DNA of 64,000 nucleotides from Lumbricus rubellus (lineage: Eukaryota; Annelida; Clitellata; Crassiclitellata; Lumbricidae): positions 35,642,748-35,706,747 of the forward strand of contig OX243821.1 in the NCBI GenBank assembly GCA_945859605.1, given 5' to 3'. Shown here piece by piece: positions 39,581-48,432 of the stretch. The notes beneath the pieces were generated by a model that worked only from the letters and a program-made list of their open reading frames with translations, did no database searches and was not told where the DNA came from. The number at the start of each line of letters is the position of its first letter. Within the stretch, counting starts at the first letter, position 1. Position numbers and translations under genes: made by a program.

Positions 39581-41004
39581 CACAACACACAATCAACACA
39601 ACACACAATCAACACAACACACAATCAATCAATAGTCAATCAATCAATCAATACAACAATCAATCAACCAACCAATCAATCAATGAATCAACCATCAATC
39701 AATCAATCAACCATCAAATGACCAATCAGCAATTAACTTAATAAATTATTGAATCAATCAATAATCAACAACCATAAAAGATTTAATCATGAAATCAATC
39801 AATATATCAATCAATCAACCAGTAATATACATGCACGTATGAGCACTTGTTATAGCATCCCATCAAGATTCCTACTCAGAGGTGGTCCCGACTACAGCGC
39901 AGACACTGAATTCGAGTTTCACGCTGAAGCGCATGAGAGCGTTTGCAAGTGAAGGACTTGATCAGGGTCGCTACACAGCGGCTTGAGGTGGATTCGAACC
40001 CACAACCTTCCAGCTCCATGGCACATGATGATGATGATGAAGACGATGATGATGATATACAGACCTGATAATAATACAGTCGAGAAAATCAGTGAGTGGA
40101 CCATTTTTGTTGATGTACGTAAAGTCTGGAAATCTTCTCTATAACACAAAACAAATCAAAACACATCAGTCAGTCAAAATTGCAACATAATAATGTACTG
40201 TATTGTATACTTATGACCATCTATAAAGCGCTTTTCTCAGCAAAAGCCTTTCAGAAGCGCTCCCAGCGTGATTAACCCGAGAGAAAGACAAGTTTTGAGG
40301 CGAGAAAAAGATGAGGAAAGACCACCAGAGAGAAAGGCATCAGAGTGAAAACTGATGGTGGAAGTTCAATGCAGATCTGGATTCTCAATTTACATAAAGA
40401 GAAATGATTGAAGAAAGCGTAAATGTGTTATTACATCATCGTTGTAACCCATGTGCATTCCGCAATCCAACATGATGTTACGACCTCCGATCGTCAGCAG
40501 AATACAACTTCGACCGACATCTGAAACCAACCAGAAAATAAAATCATCAGTTTTCATCTATTTATTATTAATTAATTAATTATAATTAATTTATTAATTA
40601 ATTTCTTCCTAGTATTGTCATTATTTTCGTTAGTGTTAATGTCAGTATTATTATCGTTATTATTTATTTCCCCATGGTACATAGAATCCCTGAGGGACTT
40701 AAACATTAATTAACAAATATTATCATTATTATGATCGTCATTACTAAATTCAATGTTAATACATCACTTTCATGACTACTACTCAGGAGCTCAGGAAAAA
40801 ATGATACACTTGTAAGTTTAACCCGAAAGAATTTCAAAGATAATGTTATACTGGGCGTTCATTTAAAATCATTATACATGTGTATTATCATTGAAACTGG
40901 TTACTAGAACAAGACTTAGTGTACACATTGGAGTTGCGATGAAAAGCAATGTAAAAGTAAATACCTTGTCCAGCTCCTGTTTTCGTTATCGACATTTCGC
41001 ACAT
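16015..41004 (-). CDS. INTS11: Integrator complex subunit 11, catalytic endonuclease (MBL/beta-CASP)
   Basis: INTS11 is the zinc-dependent nuclease of Integrator, cutting snRNA 3' ends and promoter-proximal transcripts. Seventeen exons in coding order: 41004-40965, 40520-40435, 40138-40065, 39413-39302, 38742-38626, 38175-38077, 35301-35128, 32296-32177, 31822-31727, 31289-31167, 21713-21624, 19991-19829, 19363-19244, 18559-18492, 18181-18039, 17245-17110, 16071-16015. All phases join to 605 codons plus TAA (human ~600). Zinc-site motifs are present: [15 protein letters not shown] (HxHxDH), [17 protein letters not shown], then beta-[12 protein letters not shown] and LVHGE. The N-terminus [19 protein letters not shown] aligns residue for residue with human from the 41004 ATG; an ATG at 40995 has better context. 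Intron 10 (21714-31166) is mostly satellite DNA. Other introns carry a LINE, SINEs and a 15-bp minisatellite. Confidence 0.95.
16419..16497. repeat. (ATT)n microsatellite
   Basis: About 26 ATT triplets in the last INTS11 intron. Confidence 0.9.
16563..16615 (-). mobile_element. Truncated retroelement 3' end: stem-loop plus (AAT)n tail
   Basis: On the minus strand CCAAGG, an 11-nt loop and CCTTGG are followed by an (AAT)n tail. The layout matches the 3' end of the endonuclease-type LINE at 62517-62543: same loop length, and one stem pair changed from G-C to A-T on both sides. Confidence 0.55.
17346..17530. repeat. GAGA/GACA microsatellites
   Basis: Two tracts (17358-17380 and 17465-17530) of GA and GACA repeats in INTS11 intron 15. 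Confidence 0.8.
17650..17800 (-). mobile_element. Dimeric TATATAGC...AAAGGTGTC repeat, inverted copy
   Basis: Contains GCGCTATATAAGAATGGGAC, then TTAGACACCTTTTAAACG and GCTATATAAGCATGGAACGC, the reverse complement of the dimer at 10149. Confidence 0.6.
17926..18030. repeat. GAGAGAGCGCAATT minisatellite next to INTS11 exon 15
   Basis: Seven to eight units of ~14-16 bp (GAGCGCAATTGAGA). It begins within 10 bp of the exon 15 splice donor. Confidence 0.75.
18570..18880. repeat. (GACA)n/(ACAC)n microsatellite field
   Basis: GACAGACA and CACACA tracts in INTS11 intron 13. Confidence 0.85.
19085..19240. repeat. (AATC)n-like tetranucleotide tract
   Basis: CAATCAATCA and relatives between INTS11 exons 13 and 14. 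A (GGAT/GAAT)n tract at 19385-19820 lies in the next intron. Confidence 0.8.
19958..20280. repeat. Segmental duplication, copy A (contains the INTS11 exon 12 acceptor and exon start)
   Basis: Copy A carries the real exon 12 5' edge plus ~290 bp of upstream intron, including a dimeric AAGGTGTC repeat. Copy B is at 20699-20995, about 740 bp away and ~85-90% identical by eye. Confidence 0.8.
20275..20500. repeat. (AATCAATTC)n tract
   Basis: Repeated AATCAAATTCAATCAATC units. A similar tail follows copy B at 20985-21080. Confidence 0.85.
20699..20995. repeat. Segmental duplication, copy B (pseudo-acceptor and 33 bp of INTS11 exon 12)
   Basis: On the minus strand it reads TTAGGTTGAGGTAAAGATGG then CCGTGCAGTACATGTC, i.e. 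the acceptor AG and codons [11 protein letters not shown], with a GTAAAG donor-like site inside. The coding match stops after ~33 bp, so it cannot replace the exon, but it offers a decoy 3' splice site. Confidence 0.75.
21290..21590. repeat. Simple-sequence stretch (ATT, GACA, AGAGAC)
   Basis: An (ATT)n run at 21326-21347 and GACAGACAGA/AGAGAC tracts at 21440-21580, directly after INTS11 exon 11 in the direction of transcription. Confidence 0.75.
21763..30613. repeat. 8.85-kb satellite array of ~340 units of 26 bp, inside INTS11 intron 10
   Basis: The unit is ATGACTTCAAGAAACATC followed by TAACATTG. A 27-bp variant (AACAATCAACCATTA in the second half) is scattered among standard units, as are single-base variants (TAACGTTG, TAACATTAATG) and rare indels. 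The leftmost unit is of the variant type and the three rightmost are TAACGTTG type. Variant order repeats at longer periods: a TAACGTTG unit then two 27-bp variants occurs at 22921, 23783 and 25505; TAACGTTG-containing blocks recur 676 bp (26 units) apart at ~28036 and ~28712; and blocks starting near 30086 and 30425 are 13 units apart. Stops occur in all frames, so it is non-coding. True length may differ if the assembly collapsed units. Confidence 0.97.
31566..31685 (+). mobile_element. SINE-like element of the CTACTCAGAGGCGCT family
   Basis: AACTTATATAGCACCTCTTC, then ACTACTCAGAGGCGCTTCTG and GGCCAACCACAG. It lies in INTS11 intron 9. Confidence 0.65.
31905..31928 (-). repeat. 24-bp copy of the INTS11 exon 9 acceptor and exon start, in the upstream intron
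   Basis: Identical over 24 bp to 31804-31827: minus-strand TTCAG then GCGACGAATTACTACAAGT (codons ATNYYK). The copy sits 101 bp upstream of the true acceptor in the transcript and again carries an AG. Confidence 0.8.
32317..32702. repeat. Compound (TCA/TCG/ACA)n trinucleotide array, ~385 bp
   Basis: Mostly TCA and TCG triplets with a CAACAGCAT subrepeat at 32488-32533, in INTS11 intron 7 starting ~20 bp upstream of exon 8's acceptor. The transcribed strand reads (GAT/GAC)n. Long poly-Asp, Ser, His, Ile and Met reading frames here are artefacts of the triplet period. Confidence 0.95.
33120..33235 (+). repeat. Dispersed repeat GGATCCGATTTGACCAGGGT, copy 1
   Basis: GATGGATGGATCCGATTTGA and ACAGAAATTTGCTCGGCATA recur at 47860-47960. 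Family unknown. Confidence 0.65.
33675..33816 (-). mobile_element. SINE-like AGACACCTTTTTAA repeat, left part interrupted by a LINE
   Basis: TTTAGACACCTTTTTAAGCG, ATGGACACTATATAATCACA and AAACACCTTTTAAAG recur in the other copies at 35060-35110 and 36100-36420. The LINE at 33817-35054 splits it; the right part resumes at 35055. Confidence 0.65.
33817..35054 (+). mobile_element. 5'-truncated, frameshifted non-LTR retrotransposon (reverse transcriptase), with 10-bp target duplication
   Basis: Reverse transcriptase motifs are spread over three frames: [13 protein letters not shown] (33972-34020 region), [24 protein letters not shown], then the downstream block [10 protein letters not shown] and [10 protein letters not shown], and a terminal [17 protein letters not shown] segment. 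Frame changes near 34050 and 34403 show it is dead. The 10-bp AAAGCATTTT occurs at both edges (33807-33816, 35055-35064), which identifies a target-primed insertion into a SINE-like repeat in an INTS11 intron. It is in the antisense orientation to INTS11. The clade cannot be fixed by eye. Confidence 0.9.
35375..35515 (+). mobile_element. SINE-like element of the CTCAGAGGCGCTCCC family
   Basis: ACATTTATGTAGCGCCACTTC, CTCCTCAGAGGCGCTCCCAA, then AATGGTTTTCAAACGCTTGC. It is nearly identical over ~115 bp to 52243-52355. Confidence 0.75.
35640..35770 (+). mobile_element. SINE-like element of the same family, after (ATTC)n
   Basis: An (ATTC)n run at 35632-35661 is followed by TTATATAGCGCCCCTTCAAGG and CTACTCAGAAGTGCTCCCGA. 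Confidence 0.7.
36000..36430 (-). repeat. Three tandem ~120-137-bp repeats carrying AGACACCTTTTAAACG
   Basis: AGACACCTTTTAAACATT/GCT followed by CAGCAACTGCTATAAAAGCA recurs at about 36103, 36241 and 36361, joined by TTTACTGTGCAGCACT. It is an expanded piece of the same family as 33675. Confidence 0.7.
36926..38061. repeat. 15-bp minisatellite (~75 units) in INTS11 intron 6
   Basis: The unit TAGCAAYGYAAACAA comes in three main forms (ATGCA, ATGTA, ACGTA) in irregular order, with AATATCAACGCA forms only near 37996-38026. The period is divisible by three and several frames lack stops, so ORFs of 365-436 codons appear on both strands. The end nearest exon 6 is 15 bp from its donor. Confidence 0.95.
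38951..39040 (+). mobile_element. SINE-like fragment of the TACTCAGAGGTGCTCCCAG family
   Basis: ATTTACATAGCATCACTTC and GTTACTCAGAGGTGCTCCCA, followed by AGCCTAGCCACAACC. A GACACACA tract precedes it. Confidence 0.65.
39418..39830. repeat. (CAAT)n array, ~400 bp
   Basis: Nearly pure CAATCAATCA with CAACACAACACA interruptions, upstream of INTS11 exon 4 in the transcript. Confidence 0.93.
39830..40018 (-). mobile_element. tRNA-derived SINE
   Basis: Same family as 9066-9279: B box GGTTCGAATCC at 39990-40000 on the minus strand, and shared body ACTCAGAGGTGGTCCCGACT and GTGAAGGACTTG. It lies in INTS11 intron 3. Confidence 0.82.
40200..40330 (+). mobile_element. GACCATCTATAAAGCGCTTT SINE-like repeat
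   Basis: Matches the 13437 and 13538 copies (GCAAAAGCCTTTCAGAAGCG, then GAGAAAGACAAG). Confidence 0.65.
40655..40705 (-). mobile_element. Truncated retroelement 3' end with degenerate stem-loop
   Basis: The minus strand reads AAGTCCCTCAGGGATTCTAT followed by GTACCATGGGG and an A/T-rich tail. It aligns with the 3' end of the LINE at 62517-62543, keeping the 11-nt loop, but three stem pairs are broken. Confidence 0.5.
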
Positions 41005-41712
41005 GAAAATAAAACAACAAGAAAACATTGTCTTAACAAATTATACAGATATATTTAGATAGTCTATTTCTGTTGCCTGTGGTTGCCGTGGAATACTGAG
41101 CTGATGACGGAAGAGAGGTTAGTTTTATGGTTAGTGCAGTCATTCTGATGAAATTGAAGCGTGCTTTAATTTTCGCGGAAATATTGGGCCGTATGTCGGG
41201 CCGCTCTGTTATGCACGCATCTACGGCGGCCATACTGTTTACGATTTACCGAGACGTCAGTCACAATCACCAGAAGTATTGCACAGCGCTGAATTTCATG
41301 CAAAAATCAACTCAAACCAAAAGTGCAATTTGTCATTTTTAAATCACCAATAAAACTATATAGATCATTTTAACTTTTCACCTAATGGTACGACTTTGAT
41401 GTCACCCATTTAGGAAATATTTAGTTTAATCTTCAGCGATATTTGCCTTTAATTACAAACGCCTCAATATCGCTCAGTTTTCTTTTAACCGCAACAAAGA
41501 TCTTAAATATTTTGACCGTGACCGCAACATCTTTTTGGTGAGTATGTAGATCAATTATTATAATAGTCTACCGCTGTGAAATTTCACACATAAAACATTC
41601 AGAAATTTACCAAATTAACTCAAATATAGGGGTTCTGTAGAGAGTCATTTTCAAATTTGAAGAACCGCAGTTGCAATGCGTCTACATATTTCTGTTTCGA
41701 TCGACAATCGGT
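41005..41712. other. INTS11 upstream region; possible 66-codon upstream ORF on the minus strand
   Basis: On the minus strand 41233-41033 is an ORF (MAAVDACITERPDIRPNISA...) with a strong start context (A at -3, G at +4), ending 29 bp before the INTS11 start. It could be a uORF if transcription begins above it. No other gene is seen here. Confidence 0.3.
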
Positions 41713-42156
41713 CATGGGCGCCCGCAGAAAATTTTGCAGGAGGGGGCAAAAATTTTACGATGGTCACGGTTGAATTTTTCAGTGACAAAAGCATGAAGAA
41801 TACAGCGCTGGAAATTAAGAACACGAGTATTTTTTCAAAGAGGTTTCTTAATGCAAATTCCTCAGTGTCTATTTGTGTAATATTTTAATATGAGTAGTCT
41901 CCTAAGTGCGATTTTTATAAAATCCAAAAATAGATGCTAAAAAGTAGGTCCATGAAGGGCACTATAAATATTTATTTCTATAGAGATTTCTAAACGTAAA
42001 TTTATGACTTTCACTGTGTTTATCATTCGTATCATTAGTGTTTTAATGCGAAGAAATTTGTTAAAAACTCAAAAGTAGTAGTTAGAAAAATAAGTGTCAC
42101 TTTTCCAGGGGGGGGGGGGCAAGTGCCCCCCTTGCCCCTATGTGCGGGCGCCCATG
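41713..42156. mobile_element. hAT-type MITE (444 bp) with intact 8-bp target duplication
   Basis: Ends CATGGGCGCCCGCAGAAAAT and (reverse complement of the right end) CATGGGCGCCCGCACATAGG. CAATCGGT flanks both sides (41705-41712 and 42157-42164). There is a G-run (42109-42119) beside a GCCCCCC stretch near the right end. No transposase ORF. Confidence 0.9.
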
Positions 42157-42720
42157 CAATCGGTCGCAATGACCAAGTTAGTAGCCTCTTGTTGTGTGGA
42201 CACTGGACTACAGTAGACTAATCCTACGTATGGGAGGATCCTCTGAGACCTTAAATTTGCACCGACCTTGAACAAATAAACACTCATCGCAGTAGGCAAT
42301 ACGGTGACGCTTAATTAATAAATATAATTAATGGTTTACCCTCAGTTGTTTTCACAATTATTCTCACACTGTCTTAATATGCCCGATGATCGCAAGCCAC
42401 GCAGAGGAATGAAAGAAGTTAGCAGTGAATGTAGATAGGAAGGTAAATGTATATATTCGTTTCATTCGTTAAAAATAAAGGTGTGTTGTTGCTGACAGAT
42501 TTTTATACGTCACACATGCCTGCAGTTTGAATTTTATCTGTACCGAACAGGAAGCCAGTGCAGCTGACGGTGTATGAGATATAGTGAGTCAGTGAGCGAA
42601 TGAATGAACGTGGGAATGAGTGAGTGAATGAGTCAGTGAATGATTGAATTATTGATGATTCTTTTAAAATCTTTAGCTAATTCAGTCATTGCTCCAAATA
42701 ATTTTTTTTCAATTATAATT

Positions 42721-43593
42721 TATTTCGCTTTTCCAGACAGATTTTTGGATCAATGAACAAAGTCTGTAGAGATAGAAGAACAGAAAAGAAATATTGGGAG
42801 TTAAGTACAAAAGCCATTTAAGGTATGTGCATAATGTTGAGTTATTGAAAACCACCGTTCTTTAAACCACTTTAACAGCAATTATTATCTTCATCGTCAA
42901 TTATCGGCAACAGCCTCCAGCGCAAACGTGTTTGTCACTCTCATGAGCAACCCTTAGTTGGCCTTGAAGGTCTCCAGTCTGAAGCCTAACGTTGCATTTG
43001 ACTATGACGCAATCCGATGACGTAATACAAGAACGTACACGGATGCAATCCTAACTCTATAGCCTAACTATAGCCAGAGCTGAAGTCGAGGGTGTATTCA
43101 CCTCTAATATCGCCACTACAACCCCGGCTATTATAAACCTAACTAGGCCTATAAACCTAACGCTTAACTTATTTCAAACTTCGGCTTAGCTTTCTAAACT
43201 TGATCAAACTGAATTTATTCTGTATGATCAATTGTTTAAAAAGCTAAGCTACGACCTTAGAGAACTTGCTTATGCTCATCAATTGACTCCAATTATTCGT
43301 TAAGCTGTTATTGGTTGAACAGGAGGTCTTTTGATTGGTTATAGTTTTGCATTTGAATTGAAACACGCGAATTTCTACACACAAGCGGTGCTCTCTAATC
43401 CTATTTCGCGTATAGTATTTGCTTAACTATACGTTTACTTGAAAAGAGAATCTGTAGTCGCCCTCCCGCCTTGATCCAGACTTTCACCATCCTAGCAGGG
43501 CAATGGCGGAATTTATCAAGCTGCAGATAAGCCATAATTTGCAGAACGTCTGTTATTATAAACAATCCAAACGTAAAACGTTGACAATTGGAT

Positions 43594-43689
<96 letters not shown>

Positions 43690-43802
43690 CCATCACTTAA
43701 ACGAATGAATTAAGTCGTTTGCATAAAGCTGTTGCTATGGTGATGGCGACGGAATTTCGATTGTCTTATAGTGTATTGTGACGTCAGAATGTTCCTATAG
43801 CT
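42721..43802. repeat. Left arm of a ~1.07-kb inverted repeat
   Basis: Pairs with 48433-49497 in inverse orientation. Shared pieces include TATTTCGCTTTT, GTTGAGTTATTGA, GGCCTTGAAGGTCTCCAG, AGCTTTCTAAACTTGATCAA, AACCAATAACAG (as complement) and TGTGACGTCAGAATG. Identity is ~75-80% by eye with gaps. An (AT)n run expands this arm. Confidence 0.8.
43598..43686. repeat. (AT)n microsatellite
   Basis: About 44 AT dinucleotides, absent from the corresponding place in the other inverted-repeat arm. Confidence 0.95.
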
Positions 43803-43992
43803 TTTGAGATGGTGGTATTGTCGCGACCCACCCCTTCGGAAACTGTTCACCAAGCAGAGGTCCCCATCCCTTCTTTTTATCTTCCACTTGCAGGTGGTAG
43901 GGATCTGCCTGGCAATTCCGAGCGAGGTGCCGCGCCGTTGGAGCGTAACTCTCGAATTGAGGGGAACCGAAGGTAATGCAAAATAAGCAGAG

Positions 43993-44511
43993 TCAGCAGT
44001 TTCCAGGGTATGCCCAGGGCAGAGTCAGTTCCTGATTGGCCGTAAGGGAAGGTATACGTTCTACCACTTCAGGCCGGGATTGTCTTCTACAGGTACCAGG
44101 GATGGCTCGGGTGGAAGGGACATACATCTCAGCGGCTCTCGGTCTGAGAGCAACGACTTCATTTGCATGAAGGTCGTCAGGGTTCGAATCCGCTCCAACA
44201 GGTTTTCGAATCCCCCATTCCTTTAGTGGTGTTACCACTTCCCTCAGCCGTTCCGAAACTACCTCACCTTCCTTCGAGGAAGGGATAAACTGACTTGGGC
44301 GATCATGCAGGTCACTTATCTCGTTATTTAGGTGCTCTATCTGAGAATCATGGCGCTCCATAAATTCCGCTAGGGTGCCTGTGAAGGACTGTAGAAGTTC
44401 AACAACTCCCGTTTTACTCATCCCCTCGGGGTTATTATCATCCGTGGCTCCTCCCTCTTCATTCTCTCCAATATTCTCCTCAATCTCGTCATCATAAGAA
44501 ATCTCTGACAT
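43993..44511 (-). CDS. Gag-like ORF of a retroelement (172 codons), uncertain
   Basis: The product starts MSEISYDDEIEENIGENEEG, acidic, followed by a probable coiled coil (VVELLQSFTGTLAEFMERHD) and a proline/arginine-containing tail ending in WAYPGNC. GC content and codon use are clearly higher than in the surrounding DNA. The layout recalls an LTR-element gag N-terminus, but no protease, RT or zinc knuckle follows before the inverted-repeat arm begins at 43802. It may instead be a fragment of another mobile element. No homologue recognised. Confidence 0.4.
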   Translation of the reverse strand: MSEISYDDEIEENIGENEEGGATDDNNPEGMSKTGVVELLQSFTGTLAEFMERHDSQIEHLNNEISDLHDRPSQFIPSSKEGEVVSERLREVVTPLKEWGIRKPVGADSNPDDLHANEVVALRPRAAEMYVPSTRAIPGTCRRQSRPEVVERIPSLTANQELTLPWAYPGNC

Positions 44512-46920
44512 TGCTGTCGTATCCCGTGTGAAAGGGCACTTTTTTATCCTAGTGGTTAATCGGTTGGGTTTAACTTACTCAAGAAATTCTTCCAAATTCA
44601 ACGAACTCCCAGCTTCTTATGAAATGTATAATAGAATAAAGTTATTCAATATCATTCAAATGCACAAACAAATAACAATCCTATTTACCTAGTTTGGCGA
44701 GTTACTTAGGAAATATTATATTTGCTCTTATCTGTCGAGTTGTATGAAACTCGAATGTCTTCAGCTCTCTCCGTCGTCCAATCGTCGCAGTCAAGAATGT
44801 TGATCAGACGGTTGAAATGCAGTCATGGAAGCAACCACACCAATCGCCTTACTCGTATCTTGCCGTGAATCAGTTGCACACAAGATGAATCGTCGCATTC
44901 ACCTCACAGCTCTTCTCCAGTTGACCAAACGTCCTTCGTACTTCACACGCCGAATCAGCTGTTCGCTAGCCGATTCAAATACCCGACTCTTCAGATCGTT
45001 GCCTAAGAGTTCGTTATCTTCGCAAGTGTCTCACACTTCACACGATGATTATAATGCATCAACGCAAATTTCTCATTCAAATTTCGTTGCACCTAATGCA
45101 CAATACTTTGAACTGTCGGTTGATAGTCCGAACAGTTCAATTACCTTCGTCTCTACTCTGGAAATCACAACTTTAGATGGATCACCGCAGCGAATCAACC
45201 ACCATTTCCAGATATACCTGTAGAGAGTCAAAACTCTCAACGTCCACCTCGCTGACGTCATTTTTAAATCGTCACGTCACTCGCTTCCAGTTTGCACCAA
45301 TCATGAATAGGCTTAGCGTCCTTTGTTGTCATGGTAACCTTGACCACTCGTTAATGCACTTGGCGGTAGTCCTCGGTTTTATGTATTAATATTTTATATG
45401 TTGCCACACTTATTACCTAAACTCGCCAATTAAAATTGTCTAGCTTAACTTCTACCTATAATTAATAATTATACATACATAGCAAGTGTTTAATTTGATA
45501 ATCATTTAATATAACCACTACAATTGCAAAGATTTATCTAAAGTCAATGTTACTCAATACCTGTGTTAGATTATTTAATTAAGCAATCATATCTTAACTG
45601 CAGTTGACAAACTTCGTCAATAATTAACAGTGATCGTGATTAAAAACAATGTTCTCATACAGTGTTCAATATTCAGTGTCTTTGGATTTCGATTTGACTA
45701 CACGACCTAATCATCAACCATTTCTAATACACATGCCAACTTTAACTCTACTTATTTAAGTACAACTCTTTAGACTTAATACTGGTGAGACCTTGCAACA
45801 GATTTACAGGCACGTTTTCCTTCTGGAAGAATTGCACGTTATTATCTAATCAATTTATAATCAATTAATTCTCTAATTAATTACTTCACACGAACCATTC
45901 GCTTCTGATTATCTGTCAACGTTACACACAGTGAAAGTATTATTCACAGACATCAAGCTTATTTAATTTTCTCGGTTACAATATCACAAAAGAAACCCAA
46001 GGGGGATACCCCTCTGCCTTTCCAGAAATTCGTTCCCACAGCGATCGGCAATGACGAGAATGTCGGTCCCAGGAAATCGTCTACCAAAGAATTGACAGCG
46101 GAAGATTTTCGTTTCCAAAACGTCCGGAAATATATAATAAAACTTCCTCCAGACACTGCGGTCTTAATCAGAAGTATGTTCGAAATCTTGATCACCCGAT
46201 GAATGCTTAAACTAATTCGTTCATTATAATTTCAGCCGCAATTCTTCTTATTTTTATCAACAATTTCGGTCACTCGAGCACGGAGGTCTAACGTCGTCGA
46301 AAACTCTTCTCCGTCTGCCGATCTACTGTTTCCAGCCAACCACAGACGACATCACGTGACTCGTTCAAGTCCCGTGACCGAGGAGGTCCAATAAAAGCTG
46401 TTGCGTTGCCGCCGATCTAAAAATAGAGTATCGCAATGCGACACTCTTCGCTAAAAAGGGATTAGCCTACTGCACCGGAGGTCAGTTCCAAAAATGGGCT
46501 AAACTCCGACGACCGGTTGCAAATCTAGCAAGGCCGCAAATTTATCTAGGCCGCAAATTTATCTAGGCCGCAAATTAATAATTAACGATCGCAAGTTCCA
46601 CGATCGTTACAGTATAATAGAGAACTTCTATAGCGCATAATTATAGATGCTGTTGAAACTTGAAAACCATGTGATGATTTTACAGCTGCAATAATAGGTT
46701 GTTGCTAATATTTATTATTATTATTATTATATAATAAATAATCTATTATTATTCTCTTAGTATTATTACTTACTTACTTACTTACTATTATTATTATTAT
46801 TTAATAATATAATTATTTTTACCATTATTTTTGTTAATTATTATTATTACATTGTATGTTTATCCTGTTACTTTCAGTTATGTTCAAATTAATTAATTAA
46901 GTACTAATACTAGCATGCGT
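44512..46920. other. 2.4-kb unassigned stretch upstream of the gag-like ORF
   Basis: Higher in GC than neighbouring DNA, with a 17-bp GGCCGCAAATTTATCTA repeat present ~3 times at 46529-46577. The minus strand at 46611 begins TGTAACGATCGTGG, which would suit an LTR start, but no second LTR copy is visible. A plus-strand ORF at 44825-45223 (132 codons) resembles nothing known. (ATT)n runs and AT-rich DNA occupy 46700-46920. Confidence 0.3.
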
Positions 46921-47312
46921 TAGGACCGGATTAAGAAATGTGGGGGCCCTGTTCTGGAAATTTTTGTGGGGGCCCTGTCCGGAAAATTTTAGAGAAATTT
47001 TTTTTAGTCGGGGGAAATTTTTTTTTTGGGAAAATCATACCATTTCATCCGCCAAAAAACTTGATGACCTTTTTTTTAGTCATCTTTCCAAAATTTTCGG
47101 GAAAATCATACCATTTCATCCGCCAAAAAAGTTGATGACTTTTTTTCTTTTTTTTAGTCATCGTACAAATTTTTTTTTCGGAAAATAGTCGTTTCGTCGA
47201 AATTTCCCTCAAAATTTTTTTTTTCACCATTTTGTGGGGGCCCCCTAAAGTGTCGAATGTGTGGGGGCCCCTATTCGGCCGAACATGTTGAACATGCCTA
47301 AATCCGGCCCTG
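46921..47312. mobile_element. hAT-type MITE, copy 1 (392 bp), 8-bp target duplication
   Basis: Ends TAGGACCGGATTAAG (first base and one internal base decayed) and (right complement) CAGGGCCGGATTTAGGCATG. Flanked by GCATGCGT on both sides (46913-46920 and 47313-47320). Internally, TCATACCATTTCATCCGCCA with a poly-T run and AGTCATC occurs twice in tandem. Same family as 60725-61113. Confidence 0.9.
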
Positions 47313-47557
47313 GCATGCGTTATAAAAATAGTCATGGGGCTAGGGGTCAGAACTGTATAAGCTGTTAGCTTTTTCTGATTCCTTTTGCCCTCTGTTTAGT
47401 GAGTCATGTTTATTCTGTTTGATTTGTGTGTGTGCAATAAATAAACAAATCAAATCAAATCAACTTTCGTGTCCGCTTAATTGTCAGATGAATAAGAAGG
47501 TTACTAACTAACTTACTCACTTACGCTCTCTGACTGCTTCTTTGTCGAGTTTTGTTT

Positions 47558-47703
<146 letters not shown>

Positions 47704-47857
47704 TCCTCCTTCCCTTCCTCCTTCTGCATTGGTTGAAAGCCTCTGGAAACCTGATCGGAGTTTGGCACGTCCTATGGCTATGCAAACTCTGAATTTCAAT
47801 GTTCAACGTCATCCTCTAATAATGAACGCCATTCCCAAGTGAGCATAAAGACGAGTA

Positions 47858-47965
47858 TATAGATGGATGGATGGATCCGATTTGACCAGGGTCTATATAT
47901 TTGACAACAGAAATTTGCTTGGCATATTACAGCACTTAATAAGCAATTTGTAGAAATTTTTACAG
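47858..47965 (+). repeat. Dispersed repeat GGATCCGATTTGACCAGGGT, copy 2
   Basis: Second copy of 33120-33235, sharing ACAGAAATTTGCTTGGCATA and TTACAGCACTTA. Confidence 0.65.
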
Positions 47966-48190
47966 AAGTTGCAAAGCGATGCCTTAATAACGAAATCGAT
48001 AGTCTGAGAGGAGTAAAACAAATCAGTCCAAATCTTATATATAAACCGATTAAATCCGTTTTTAAGGTGTGTAAGTTGACCGCTCTCACGGGGGGAGAAC
48101 CGGATTTAGCGAGCGTATATACATGTAGGATAAGGATAGAAAAGAAAATAACAGAACGTCAAGGTAAGGTAAGCCTATAATTATGTCATG

Positions 48191-48370
48191 TCATGTCAAG
48201 ACGCCGTCGTCGCATCGTGACGGTTGGCTACACGAACGGATGATCATCACCCAAAGTCTCCTGTCACGAGCCGCGTTTAACAGGTGTGTGCACACGAGGC
48301 CAGTCCAGTGCGAGATGTTGTCCAGCCACGAAATCCTGGGTCTGCCTCGTCCTCGGACTTCCTCCACGAC
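48191..48370 (-). mobile_element. Non-LTR retrotransposon 3' coding fragment
   Basis: The minus strand reads RGRGRPRISWLDNISHWTGL, followed by LLNAARDRRLWVMIIRS and a TGA at 48191-48193. The GRPR.SWLDNI..W.GL and AARDR..W pattern is typical of the C-terminus of RTE-like LINE reverse transcriptases. Only ~56 codons remain; it is 5'-truncated next to the right inverted-repeat arm. Confidence 0.75.
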
Positions 48371-48432
48371 CGGTCTATTCGCGACACATGGTTGAAAACG
48401 TTACAGAGGTTCTCTATTACCGCAATCGCAAA

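Noticed and set aside
43598..43686. AT run as an origin or cruciform element
   Set aside because: A plain AT microsatellite, missing from the matching site of the other inverted-repeat arm.
44825..45223. 132-codon plus-strand ORF as a gene
   Set aside because: No known domain, and it is antisense to the possible retroelement region; not supported beyond an open frame.
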